64,000 nucleotides of DNA from the NCBI GenBank assembly GCA_964611645.1, contig CAZTAO010000023.1:5655-69654 (forward strand), written 5' to 3'. Within the stretch, counting starts at the first letter, position 1. Each line of letters opens with the position of its first letter. Below are positions 15,966 to 24,602 of this stretch, in pieces. The stretch is from CAZTAO01 sp964611645 (GTDB lineage: Bacteria > Armatimonadota > UBA5829). The notes beneath the pieces are model-generated. The model was given only the letters and a program-made list of their open reading frames with translations, was not told the origin of the DNA and made no database searches. The translations under genes were made by a program, and so were the position numbers.

Positions 15966-18200
15966 ATGAAACGAATCATTTCGATGATGGTATTTGTGGC
16001 GGTGATGGTTCTGGTGACAGGCTGTGCCGTGCTTGCCGAGCCGACTATCAGTATAAGGCCCAACAACTCGTCGCTGGTCTACCAGCCGGGTGAGGCAGTC
16101 AGCTTTACGGTTGGAGTTAATCGCGTTGACGTCGGCGCTGACGCCGACTCCCAGTTCTCCTGGAAAGTAACCGATGTCAACGGCAAAGGCTTGCTTTCTG
16201 GTAAGTCAGCCGTGACAGGGCCTGCAGAAGTCAGAGTCCCGATGAAGAAGCTGGGGTGGTTCAAGTTCAGCGTCGTCGCTGTGCGAGACGGCGCCGAGAT
16301 CGCCGCCGGAAATACGACTTTTGCCATTATTCCTAGACCGCCGGCAGTGTCTAACAATGTTAATCATTTTGGCGTAAACTTTCACTTGATGCGGGTTCCG
16401 CTTGATGTTGCTGAGAAAGAATGCGTTGCGGCAAGGCGCATCGGCATCGGCTGGGGAAGGGGAATGCTGCCGGGCTGGTCGGACGTGCGAAGAGTCGGCG
16501 CGCCGGCTAACTGGAAGGAATGGGACCCCGCCAAGACCGCAGACAAAGGCTATGAGTGGGAGACCTGGGACCCGCTTGCCGACCTGGTGAGGAAGTCCGG
16601 AATCGAGCCTCTCGGCGCAACCTACTATATGCCCAGATGGGGTTCCGGCGCTCCGCAGGATGCCCCCGTGGACATCTGGCACCTGACCATGCCCGACGAT
16701 ACCACCGAGTTCACCAAGTTCTGCGAGCAAATGGCAGCCCGCTACAAGGACTTCGTGCAGTACTGGGAGGTCGGCAACGAGGTCGATGCAGGTAATTTCT
16801 GGAAGGGCAGATACGCCAATCTCATCAAGGGCAACGATGAGGGAGTAATCCGAGACTATGTAGATTATCTCGCGGCGGCCCGCAGGGGGTTCCTGAAGGG
16901 CAATCCGGAGTCGCAGATTGTGTTTGCGGGCACGACCGGAGCCTTGCCGGTGGGAGACACCTGGCAGCCTTTCCTGGAGACAGCGATGGCGGCCGGCGCG
17001 GGCTGGGAGTTCGAGATAATGAACACCCATTACATGGCCGATCTGGCCGGCATAAAGAAGATTATCCGGGATTCCGGAGTCCGCGACAGGCCGATCTGGA
17101 TGACGGAGATCGGGCGCTGGTCCACTCCCAGGAGCGAGCTTTCCGGGCACCGCTGGCAGGTTGTCCAGGACATCACGACCATAGTGATGCAGCAGGCGGC
17201 CGGGGCGGTGAAGTTCTTCAAATACAACATCCGGGATAACGAGGTAAGCCAGTACTCCGAAGACTCGAACTTCGGCCTGCTCTATACCGACTTCTCTCCC
17301 AAACCCAACTATGCCGCCTATGCGACCCTCATCCGCTACTTCGCGAAAGCCTACTTTGAGAAGGAACTCAACGTCGTAACCCATAGCGACCACGGCTGGC
17401 TCCGAGGCTATGCCTACAACGCGCCGCAGTCCGACCCGCGCGCCAGAAACATCTTCTGGCTCAACGACGCCAAGTCCGCCAGGGTGTCGCTGCTGTCCCC
17501 GGACAAGAGTGTCACCATGGTGGACATAATGGGCAACGCGACCAAGGTCCCGGTGGTCAAGGGAAAGGCGATTTTCCAGGTCAGCGAACTGCCGTTCATA
17601 GTCCTGGGCAAGGTCACAGATAAGCCCGGTAAGCCGGAATACCCCGCGCCGAAGGTGATCCGAACCATCGAGATCAAGCTCAACAACCCAGGGTTCGAGG
17701 AGACCGCGGACGAGGCGGGGACTGTCCCAGGCTGGCGGGTTGCGCTTGATTCCGGCAAGGTGGGCGAGCACGCGTTTGTCGACAAGGGCGTTAGCCATTC
17801 CGGCAAGCAGTCTGTGTGTATCCGCAGCGATGAGCAGCTCGAAACGTGGCGTATGGTGGGGCAGGCAGTAGTTGTCGAGGAGATCGCACCAAAGGTGGGG
17901 CCAAATGAGTACGTGACTTTCTCCTGCGAAGGCTGGCTGAAGTATGAGGGTGTGGTCGGACGAGGCGCGGGCTTCAACTGTGCGTTCCACGATGAAAAGG
18001 GCGAGAGAACAACTTGGATGGACACCCCCTACAAACCCGGCACATCAGACTGGAAGCTTAAAGGCTTCAAGGATGTTAAGATACCCGCAGGCACAAAGAC
18101 CATCCAAATCCAGCCGGTCCTGGGCCCCGGTAGCGGCAAGGTATGGTTCGACGACGCGAAGTTCACCGTGAAAGTGTGGAGACTGCCGAATGTGCGGTAG
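15966..18200 (+). CDS. Secreted GH39-like glycoside hydrolase with C-terminal carbohydrate-binding-like module
   Basis: A 744-aa exported protein. The signal ends VLVTGC (lipobox Cys20), or alternatively at VLA before EP. A beta domain (about 25-125) is followed by a clan GH-A barrel with acid/base E272 in YWEVGNEVDAGNFW and nucleophile E381 in IWMTEIGRWS, spaced as in GH39-like enzymes. The C-terminal part (NPGFEE, PGWRV, SGKQSVCIRS) looks like a jelly-roll carbohydrate-binding module. It probably hydrolyses a polysaccharide outside the cytoplasm; substrate unknown. ATG 15966 lies one base after the GH78 stop. It is related in layout to the hydrolase at 43715. Confidence 0.85.
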   Translation: MKRIISMMVFVAVMVLVTGCAVLAEPTISIRPNNSSLVYQPGEAVSFTVGVNRVDVGADADSQFSWKVTDVNGKGLLSGKSAVTGPAEVRVPMKKLGWFKFSVVAVRDGAEIAAGNTTFAIIPRPPAVSNNVNHFGVNFHLMRVPLDVAEKECVAARRIGIGWGRGMLPGWSDVRRVGAPANWKEWDPAKTADKGYEWETWDPLADLVRKSGIEPLGATYYMPRWGSGAPQDAPVDIWHLTMPDDTTEFTKFCEQMAARYKDFVQYWEVGNEVDAGNFWKGRYANLIKGNDEGVIRDYVDYLAAARRGFLKGNPESQIVFAGTTGALPVGDTWQPFLETAMAAGAGWEFEIMNTHYMADLAGIKKIIRDSGVRDRPIWMTEIGRWSTPRSELSGHRWQVVQDITTIVMQQAAGAVKFFKYNIRDNEVSQYSEDSNFGLLYTDFSPKPNYAAYATLIRYFAKAYFEKELNVVTHSDHGWLRGYAYNAPQSDPRARNIFWLNDAKSARVSLLSPDKSVTMVDIMGNATKVPVVKGKAIFQVSELPFIVLGKVTDKPGKPEYPAPKVIRTIEIKLNNPGFEETADEAGTVPGWRVALDSGKVGEHAFVDKGVSHSGKQSVCIRSDEQLETWRMVGQAVVVEEIAPKVGPNEYVTFSCEGWLKYEGVVGRGAGFNCAFHDEKGERTTWMDTPYKPGTSDWKLKGFKDVKIPAGTKTIQIQPVLGPGSGKVWFDDAKFTVKVWRLPNVR

Positions 18201-18210
18201 GGGATGAGAT

Positions 18211-18290
18211 GTCATTCCGAACGCAGTGAGGAATCTGTTTTTGAATACCTGGGCTACGGAAAAGCAGATTCCTCGCAAGCTCGGAATGAC
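18211..18290. repeat. GTCATTCCGA palindromic repeat, copy 2
   Basis: It begins GTCATTCCGAACGCAGTGAG and ends CGCAAGCTCGGAATGAC, with the AAGCAGATTCCTC arm inside. It lies just after the GH39-like stop codon. Confidence 0.85.
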
Positions 18291-18310
18291 AAACCGTTGT
18301 GGAATGCAGA

Positions 18311-18340
18311 CTGTCGACTGTCGACTGATGACTGTCGACT
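18311..18340. repeat. Short CTGTCGA tandem repeat
   Basis: CTGTCGACTGTCGACTGATG and then ACTGTCGACT are degenerate 7-10 base units just upstream of the ribosome binding site of the next gene. Confidence 0.6.
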
Positions 18341-18358
18341 CAAAATGAAAGGAACACA

Positions 18359-19894
18359 ATGAAAAACGAGAAGAACTCGGCTCGGATGCCGCTGCTTATG
18401 CCGGATGATTTCAGCAACCTGCACCTTTGCGGGTGGCGGGTTGAGGAGGGGAAGAACGACCCCAACAACCCGCTTATCGAAGGTGAAATGCCGTGGGAAG
18501 AGGGCGGAGTTGGAATCCACGGAACTGTCCTTAAAGACCCCATCGATGGGATATGGAAGGCCTGGATCGTGACCACGCCGCCGGAGGAGACTTCCGAAGG
18601 CTGGCCAAAGCCTTGGGCGTCCGTCGCCAACGACCGCGACCGCAGCATCTGCTACTACGAGAGCGTGGACGGCATTAACTGGACCCGCCCGGTGGTGCCG
18701 GATTCAGCCTATGGGGACTACAAAGAGACAAACATCATCTTCGACTCCAACAAGTTCGGCCTGCAGGCCTATGCGTCGGTGATAGTCGATCCCGATAACA
18801 AAGAGTGGCCGTATGAGATGTTCGTGCTGCAGACCGCGACCGAGATTGTGACCCCGCCAAACGGCTGCGGCTACAACCGCTACCGCTCCAAGGACGGCAA
18901 GGGCTGGGAGTGGTTTGGCGGCCCCATCACCGGCTGCATCCTCGGCGATGTGCTCTTTGCCTACAAGCGCGGAGAGCTTTCCGAAGACTACCCATACCTC
19001 GGCTACTACCGCACCGGCGAGCCACCCAAAGAGGGCGACCACCTGCCGGCGTGGGAAGACGGCTGCTCTCGGACAGCTTTTCGGTGCTACAGCGAAGACG
19101 GAGTAGAGTGGATCAAGGGCCCTGGGCTGGTCTTTGTCTGTGGTTACGGCGACCACCGCGACACCCAGTTCATGGAGGTTGTGCCCATTCGCGTGCCGGG
19201 CGGCTACATTGCGCTGGTCTCCATCTATCACCCAATCACCCAGACCCTCGACCTTCGCATGGCCGCGTCCCGCGATGGCCAGCGGTGGTGGTTCCCTGAC
19301 CGCCGACCTTGCATGCCTAACAGGCCCCTCGGCGAGTATGGCGGAGGAATGATCTGGCAGAGCCGGATTCTGAGCGTGGAGGACGGCAACCTTTACCTCT
19401 ACTATGCCGGTTCCGAAGGCCCGCACCGGCAGATTATCGAGACAGGCGCTCCGAGCATCGAGATAGGCTATCTGGAGAATGCCCTGGACCACGGCGGGCA
19501 TTTCCTGCCGTTCACAACCGCCCTTTGCCGAGCAACGTGGGAGTATGATCGAATGTTCGCGCTGGCATCGAGCGCAGGTGGCCCGACCATCGGCGTCGCC
19601 ACCACCAAACCTGCCGAAATTGCGGGCAAGAGCCTGTCGCTCAACCTCAAGACCCGACTACAGAAGAAAGCAAGCAAGCCCGGAGTTGACGAAGGCTACC
19701 TGCAGGTAGAGCTTCTGGACGCGGAAGGAAACCCAATCCCCGGCTTCACACGAGAAGACTGCCAGCCGGTGAAGGGAGACTACCGATCGGTCAAGGTCCA
19801 ATGGAAAGGCGGAGAACAATCCCCAGCCAACGCCACCCAAGCCAGGTTCTACCTGAAGAGGACGTTCCTCTATGGGTTCGAGTTTGAGGCGTAG
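18359..19894 (+). CDS. Beta-propeller glycosidase-like protein (third copy)
   Basis: A 511-aa protein with propeller-type repeats (YYESVDGINWTRPV, RYRSKDGKGWEWFG, CYSEDGVEWIKGP, MAASRDGQRWWFPD) and a C-terminal beta module (YLQVELLDAEGNPIPGFTRE, FLYGFEFEA) matching the one in the two upstream propeller proteins. It is more diverged than those two are from each other. It is probably a cytoplasmic enzyme on furanose glycans; activity unassigned. ATG 18359 follows AAAGGAACACA. Repeat copies flank the gene on both sides (18211 and 19904). Confidence 0.7.
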   Translation: MKNEKNSARMPLLMPDDFSNLHLCGWRVEEGKNDPNNPLIEGEMPWEEGGVGIHGTVLKDPIDGIWKAWIVTTPPEETSEGWPKPWASVANDRDRSICYYESVDGINWTRPVVPDSAYGDYKETNIIFDSNKFGLQAYASVIVDPDNKEWPYEMFVLQTATEIVTPPNGCGYNRYRSKDGKGWEWFGGPITGCILGDVLFAYKRGELSEDYPYLGYYRTGEPPKEGDHLPAWEDGCSRTAFRCYSEDGVEWIKGPGLVFVCGYGDHRDTQFMEVVPIRVPGGYIALVSIYHPITQTLDLRMAASRDGQRWWFPDRRPCMPNRPLGEYGGGMIWQSRILSVEDGNLYLYYAGSEGPHRQIIETGAPSIEIGYLENALDHGGHFLPFTTALCRATWEYDRMFALASSAGGPTIGVATTKPAEIAGKSLSLNLKTRLQKKASKPGVDEGYLQVELLDAEGNPIPGFTREDCQPVKGDYRSVKVQWKGGEQSPANATQARFYLKRTFLYGFEFEA

Positions 19895-19903
19895 AAAGAC
19901 ACT

Positions 19904-19981
19904 GTCATTTCGAACGCAGTGAGGAACCTGCTTTTGCAGTAGGCGCGGGTAAAAGCAGATTCCTCGCAAGCTCGGAATGAC
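19904..19981. repeat. GTCATTTCGA palindromic repeat, copy 3
   Basis: Starts GTCATTTCGAACGCAGTGAG, holds CTGCTTTT and AAAAGCAGATTCCTC arms, and ends CAAGCTCGGAATGAC. It is nearly identical in its ends to copy 2. Confidence 0.85.
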
Positions 19982-19992
19982 CCAGTAGTACA

Positions 19993-20019
19993 TCCCTCCA
20001 GGTATCCTACCTGGAGGGA
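19993..20019. repeat. TCCCTCCAGGTA palindrome, second copy
   Basis: TCCCTCCAGGTA (19993-20004) and TACCTGGAGGGA (20008-20019) form a perfect 12-bp stem with a 3-base loop. The stem sequence is the same as at 2934-2958. It ends 17 bases before the next gene's GGAGGA. Confidence 0.85.
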
Positions 20020-20047
20020 CACAGCTTTTACCTTGGAGGAACCAAAG

Positions 20048-20845
20048 TTGAAAAGTATCAAGAAGATGTTGGCGGAGCAGGAAGTGGTGTTGGGGCTGAT
20101 GGTGCGGCATGTGTGCCAACCTTGGCTGGCTAAGATCTACGCGGATGCCGGTTCGGACTTCCTTTTTGTCGAGAACGAGCACATGTTTTGGAACCAGGCG
20201 GACCTGGCGAATCTGATTCTGTCGTCGCGGTCCCTTGGGATGCCAGTGGTGGCGAAGTGCGAGTACCTTAACCGAGGGAACGTCTGCAAGCTGCTTGACG
20301 CCGGAGTAACCGGGATTCAGCTTCCGATGGCGGAGACAGCGGAGCAGATGGAAGAACTGGTCAGCTACTGCAAGTTCCCGCCAGTCGGGGTTCGCGCGGC
20401 GGCTCCTGGGACCGGAAACACAGACTACCAGCCGGTAGACATGAAGAACTGGCTGCGGGAGCAGAACGAGGAGACTACTGTCCTTGCGCACATCGAGAGC
20501 AAGCGCGGACTGGACAATGTGGACGAGATCCTGTCGGTGCCGGGTGTGGACATTATGTTCATCGGAATGTTCGACCTGAGCGTGAGTTTGGGTTATCCGG
20601 GTGACTATGACCATCCGGTAGTCGCGGGCGCTATGGACAAGCTGGTCGCATCCGCCAAAGCCCACGGGAAGCACGCGGGAATGTGGGCGCCGAGTTGGGA
20701 AATAGCCAATAGATGGATTCCCAAGGGGATCAAGTTCTTTGAGTCGATTGGGGAAGCGTCGATGATTGGAAACGCGGCCATCCAACTGGTAGCCCAGTTC
20801 CCCGGCCACAGTTCCCGAATACCATCAGGCCAGTCGCATACGTAG
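20048..20845 (+). CDS. HpcH/HpaI family aldolase
   Basis: A 265-aa class II pyruvate aldolase-type barrel. Metal ligands E150 (VLAHIESKRGLDNVDEI) and D176 (GMFDLSVSLG) and the catalytic-type E44-H45 (VENEHMFW) are present. The Arg that binds the pyruvate carboxylate in HpaI (PVVR) is replaced by PVVAK, so substrate or reaction may differ. It probably splits a 2-keto-3-deoxy sugar acid, fitting a sugar-degradation locus. TTG 20048 is chosen because GGAGGA lies 6 bases upstream; TTG 20033 has none. Confidence 0.8.
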   Translation: MKSIKKMLAEQEVVLGLMVRHVCQPWLAKIYADAGSDFLFVENEHMFWNQADLANLILSSRSLGMPVVAKCEYLNRGNVCKLLDAGVTGIQLPMAETAEQMEELVSYCKFPPVGVRAAAPGTGNTDYQPVDMKNWLREQNEETTVLAHIESKRGLDNVDEILSVPGVDIMFIGMFDLSVSLGYPGDYDHPVVAGAMDKLVASAKAHGKHAGMWAPSWEIANRWIPKGIKFFESIGEASMIGNAAIQLVAQFPGHSSRIPSGQSHT

Positions 20846-20877
20846 ACAGAAGACACCTAAGGAAGAGAGGATCAGAA

Positions 20878-21213
20878 ATGGTAGTAGACATCAGTATTGT
20901 ATGGGACAATGCGCCCAAGTCTGGGCGAGTGGAGACCAGTGACGGCGTGGCTAAAGGAGTCAACGCAATGATAGGGACGGGTTCCATCGAGGGCAACCAG
21001 TTCAACTTCACTAACGAAGGAAAGGTCCACATGTTCTTCGAGTTGACCTCGGATGCCGTCGGATCGGCTGCCGCGCCAACAACCATCAGCATAGTCGATA
21101 CCGAGAAGCCGTTTTCGTTCGCGGTCAAGGACGCTCTCAAGAACGGCACGCTATCTCTGCCGGCGGTAGGCGTGAGAGTGATGGCTCAGGAGAATGTCTG
21201 GGCGAGTCTGTAA
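20878..21213 (+). CDS. Small beta-rich protein, stand-alone copy of a domain in the 28420 protein
   Basis: A 111-aa protein of unknown function without a signal peptide. It aligns with the first 100 or so residues of the 878-aa protein at 28420: DISIVWDNAPKSG against DIAIQWQSGPVEG, PFSFAVKD against PFTFFLRD, and GVRVMAQEN against YEVTVTPAED. It is therefore probably a beta-sandwich domain existing both alone and fused to a glycosidase-like barrel. ATG 20878 follows GGAAGAGAGG. It lies 32 bases after the aldolase gene and 85 before the 220-aa paralogue pair. Confidence 0.7.
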   Translation: MVVDISIVWDNAPKSGRVETSDGVAKGVNAMIGTGSIEGNQFNFTNEGKVHMFFELTSDAVGSAAAPTTISIVDTEKPFSFAVKDALKNGTLSLPAVGVRVMAQENVWASL

Positions 21214-21298
21214 CTATCAAATAAAGTATAGGGTATGGCGATAGCAGCTATTGGCCATTGGCCATGCGCTATCAGTCAGAATGAAGGAGTAATCAGCA

Positions 21299-21964
21299 AT
21301 GAGCGTCGGAGCACCAGTTTATACACAAGAACAGATAGACGCCTACGGGCCTCCGCTGGACAGGCCGGAGGTTTATGAGACCGAGACCCACGTCTACATC
21401 TGTCCGTTCCAGTACAAGAATGTCGACATCGGCGACGTGATGGAGATCGACCCCACCAAGGGAATTGAGTTCAAGGCTGACACCGGATGGGTCACCATCA
21501 CCGAGGAAAAGCCTATCGTGTCGGTCGCGGTCATCGGAAGTGGCTGCGCGCCCGGCGGCTACAACATCGTCGAGTGGTGGGGCGAGGGCGAGACCATCGA
21601 CAACATGACCAACCAACTGGTCAAGCGCCAGCGGATCGACAATCTCAATGGCGTGCACCCCATGATTATGATCCAGATACTGATGAAGACCTTCCCCGGA
21701 CTGACTATGAGCAACATCCTTCCAGAGGGGGAGCCGACTGTGGACAACGCCGAGACGGTCAAGCGTCTCACCGAAGACTTCTGCGGCACCCTGCACACGA
21801 GTCTCTATGAGAACACCGCAGTCTTCCACGTAGGCCCGCCGTATCCGAACAAGATCACCGTTCGGTCCGGCTGCAAGGCCAACGAGGTGTGCGGGTTCGA
21901 GATACTCGATGAATACCCCGCCCACTACGCGGTCCGCGTGGTCAAGGTCGAAGTAATAAAATAG
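21299..21964 (+). CDS. Conserved protein of unknown function (tandem paralogue 1)
   Basis: A 221-aa protein I do not recognise. Blocks shared with the next gene include YTQEQIDAYGP, ETHVYICPFQYKN, GDVMEIDPTKGI, KPIVSVAVIGSG, NQLVKRQRIDNLNGVHP and VGPPYPNKITVR. No signal peptide or membrane segment is seen. Two Cys fall near the middle and end. ATG 21299 follows GAAGGAG. Its place between the aldolase and GH127 genes suggests a role in the same sugar pathway, but nothing in the sequence names the reaction. Confidence 0.7.
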   Translation: MSVGAPVYTQEQIDAYGPPLDRPEVYETETHVYICPFQYKNVDIGDVMEIDPTKGIEFKADTGWVTITEEKPIVSVAVIGSGCAPGGYNIVEWWGEGETIDNMTNQLVKRQRIDNLNGVHPMIMIQILMKTFPGLTMSNILPEGEPTVDNAETVKRLTEDFCGTLHTSLYENTAVFHVGPPYPNKITVRSGCKANEVCGFEILDEYPAHYAVRVVKVEVIK

Positions 21965-21965
21965 C

Positions 21966-22004
21966 CACAACCCCTTCCCCCTGACAAGGGGGCCAGGGGG
22001 TTTG
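21966..22004. repeat. CCCCTTCCCCC/GGGGGCCAGGGGG hairpin repeat
   Basis: A short GC-rich inverted repeat lies between the two paralogous genes. It could stall transcription but has no T-run; it resembles the elements at 8107 and 58030. Confidence 0.55.
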
Positions 22005-22024
22005 CGTTTGAAGGAGTTTTCAAC

Positions 22025-22684
22025 ATGAACCAAGTAATCCACAGCCATTTCACTCAGGAACAGATAGATGAGTTCGGGCCGGTCAAGCAGTATGACACTC
22101 TGCAGACCGAGCGACACGTATATACGACGCCTCTGATGTACTCTAACCTCGAGGTTGGCAACTTCGTCGATATCGATCCGCAGCGAGGCGTGCGGCTCCA
22201 GGCCGACCAGGGCTTCGTTACCATAAAAGAAGACAAGCCAATCGTGGCGGTAACCATAGTCGGCAGCGGAAGCGCGGCCAAGGGCTACAACGTCATAGAA
22301 TGGTTGAACGACGACGAAAGCCTCGTGGCCATGAAGACCCAGTTGGTCAAGCGGCAGCGGGTCGACAACCTCGAAGGCATGCACCCCAGCGAGGCTGTCC
22401 AGCTTCTGATGGGCGCTTTCCCGGGCAAGAAGTTCAAGGACATAGAGACTCCTGAAGAGGTCAATTCATCTGTCGATTGGCTCAAGAAAATGAGCGACGG
22501 CTACTACGAGCCGCTGCCGATGATGTTCTTCGAGAACACAGTGTACTTCCGCGTAGGTCCGGAGTATCCCAACAAAGTAACCCTCCGTTGCGGATGCAGG
22601 GGTACCCAGCCCATGGGTCTGGGCGAAGACCGCCGCCGCGCGCCGTATGCCATAAGAGTGATCGAAACTATTGTGGTCAAGTAG
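22025..22684 (+). CDS. Conserved protein of unknown function (tandem paralogue 2)
   Basis: A 219-aa paralogue of the preceding gene: FTQEQIDEFGP, ERHVYTTPLMYSNLEVG, DIDPQRGVRLQADQG, KPIVAVTIVGSGSAAKGYN, TQLVKRQRVDNLEGMHP, VGPEYPNKVTLRCGCRG. The strongest conservation is VKRQR(I/V)DNL and PYPNK-type turns. It is probably cytoplasmic. ATG 22025 follows GAAGGAG. The two paralogues may form a heteromer; that is inference from their tandem arrangement. It is closely followed by the GH127 gene and likely shares its transcript. Confidence 0.7.
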   Translation: MNQVIHSHFTQEQIDEFGPVKQYDTLQTERHVYTTPLMYSNLEVGNFVDIDPQRGVRLQADQGFVTIKEDKPIVAVTIVGSGSAAKGYNVIEWLNDDESLVAMKTQLVKRQRVDNLEGMHPSEAVQLLMGAFPGKKFKDIETPEEVNSSVDWLKKMSDGYYEPLPMMFFENTVYFRVGPEYPNKVTLRCGCRGTQPMGLGEDRRRAPYAIRVIETIVVK

Positions 22685-22719
22685 GTGGGTTTGTGCAGGA
22701 AAGCAGGGATGTTGCGAAT

Positions 22720-24573
22720 ATGAGCAGCGCGCGCGTAAGGCTCAATCAGGTTCCTATCGGGGCGGTGACGTTGCGTGACGGCTTCTGGAAATCCCGCGTC
22801 GATGCCAACCGAACCGCCGGCATCCCTGCGTTTCTGGCGTGGCTGGACCGAGACGACCAGACAGCCCCGTTCCGCGCTTTCGCGTCCGGCGACTCTTCTG
22901 CGATAAGTGCGGGAATCGAAACGCTTCGCGCCAACTATGAGGGCCGCAACTACCACCGGTTGCCGCACCATTGGCGGGCGAATGTGCTTGCGTGGGTTGA
23001 GGCGTGTGCCTGGGCGTTGCAGTCGGCAGATGATCCTGACCTGAGAGCGACCCTCGATACGTTGGTACACGGTATTGTTGCCGCCCACGAGAATCCCGAC
23101 TTCCTCGCAGTATACTACGGCGATGACTACGAGCACTCATACCAACTTGCCACACCCGGCCATCTTATACAGGCTGCCATCGCGCATCACATCCTGACAG
23201 GCGAAACCTCATTTCTGAACTGCGCGAAGAAGGTCGCCGACGACATACTTGCCAAGTTCACGGGGCAGAGGTTCGCGGAGCATCCGTGCATAGAGATGGC
23301 GCTGGTGGAACTCTACCGTACTACCGGCGAGCAGCGGTATCTGGACGGAGCAAGGCACTTCCTGGAGCCACTGCTGCGGCAATCGGCAGCCATCGGGCCT
23401 GATGAGGGCGAGGGGGATTGGCGGCATTTCAACCGGCACGTTGTCCGGCAGACTTACTTGTGTGCCGGTGGAGCGGACTATCTCGTCGAAACCGGCGACC
23501 AGAGCTTCCGGAGCAAGCTGGAAGCTATATGGGAAGATATGACCTCGGGTAAGATGCACGTAACAGGTCAGCTCGCCGTTGACCCGATATGCCCGGAGAG
23601 AGTCACGGCGAAGCCGTTCGAGCTCTCAACCGGCGTCTTCGGCGTGCTTCAAGGAACTACCCAATGCGGATGCGAGTTGTGTGAGGCAGTCGGCAATGCC
23701 TTCTGGAACTGGCGAATGCTCCAGGCCACCGGCGACGCGAAGTATATGGACCAGTTCGAGCGCCTGCTATACAACGGCTTCCTGGCCCACGTGTCACTGG
23801 AAGGGGACAAGTTCCACTACCTCTGCGCGCTGGCCTCGGACGGCGATCACACACCGCGCACTATCTGGGGCCACCCCGAAACAAGCTGCTGCCCACCCAA
23901 CGCCCTGCGCTTAATAGCATCACTGCCCGGATACTTCTGCAGCACATCGGCTGAGGGGGTCTGGGTGCATCTCTATGACAACTGCGCCCTCGACTGCCGC
24001 TTGGACAAAGGCCTGTCTCTGAAGCTTGATCAGCAGACCAACTGTCCCTGGGATGGCAAAGTCTTGATAGGCATATCGGTTTCTGAAAGGGCGAAGCTCA
24101 CCCTGCACCTGCGAATCCCTGGCTGGTGTGCAGATGCACAGGTGGCAGTGAATGGTCAACCGGTTGCGCAGCCGGTTGTCCCCGGATCATACTGCGCAGT
24201 GCATCGTACGTGGAATGACGGAGATATGATCACACTGAACCTGCCGATGCCGGTTGTTGGAATCACCGCCGACCCAAGGGCAGCCGACTTCCAGGACAAA
24301 TTGGCGCTGATGCGGGGACCGTTGGTATACTGCTTCGAGGGCGCGGACAACCCCGACACAGATGTCTGGGACATACGAATTCCAGGTCAGGATTCTGGAG
24401 TCGGGGAATGGCTGTACCGCTCAACTGGATTCCTCGACAGCTTTGAGCCGGTGTATGATGCAAACCTGCTGGGCGGTGTGACTTCGCTGCGTGGCGAACG
24501 CTGCGTAGCCATCCCATACTACGCCTGGAACAACAGAGGGCAGCACAAGATGCGCGTCTGGGTCGGGCGATGA
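22720..24573 (+). CDS. GH127-family (DUF1680) beta-L-arabinofuranosidase-like protein
   Basis: A 617-aa protein with the GH127 alpha/alpha barrel and C-terminal beta domains. The zinc-thiolate site seen in Bifidobacterium HypBA1 is conserved: E319 and C321 (CELCEAVGN) and the C390-C391 pair (ETSCCPPN), the first of which is the expected nucleophile. E301 is a candidate acid/base, but the alignment there is uncertain. It likely releases L-arabinofuranose or a related sugar. It is cytoplasmic. ATG 22720 is given; GTG 22693 in frame, behind AGGTGG, is a real alternative. The stop overlaps an ATG of the next gene (ATGA). Confidence 0.85.
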   Translation: MSSARVRLNQVPIGAVTLRDGFWKSRVDANRTAGIPAFLAWLDRDDQTAPFRAFASGDSSAISAGIETLRANYEGRNYHRLPHHWRANVLAWVEACAWALQSADDPDLRATLDTLVHGIVAAHENPDFLAVYYGDDYEHSYQLATPGHLIQAAIAHHILTGETSFLNCAKKVADDILAKFTGQRFAEHPCIEMALVELYRTTGEQRYLDGARHFLEPLLRQSAAIGPDEGEGDWRHFNRHVVRQTYLCAGGADYLVETGDQSFRSKLEAIWEDMTSGKMHVTGQLAVDPICPERVTAKPFELSTGVFGVLQGTTQCGCELCEAVGNAFWNWRMLQATGDAKYMDQFERLLYNGFLAHVSLEGDKFHYLCALASDGDHTPRTIWGHPETSCCPPNALRLIASLPGYFCSTSAEGVWVHLYDNCALDCRLDKGLSLKLDQQTNCPWDGKVLIGISVSERAKLTLHLRIPGWCADAQVAVNGQPVAQPVVPGSYCAVHRTWNDGDMITLNLPMPVVGITADPRAADFQDKLALMRGPLVYCFEGADNPDTDVWDIRIPGQDSGVGEWLYRSTGFLDSFEPVYDANLLGGVTSLRGERCVAIPYYAWNNRGQHKMRVWVGR

Positions 24574-24602
24574 TGATGAATAGAGACAGCCTGGAGGCAG
24601 CT

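Noticed and set aside
16206..17990. 594-aa open frame opposite the GH39-like gene
   Set aside because: The plus strand has catalytic GH-A motifs and a signal peptide. The antisense frame has neither a start context nor family features.
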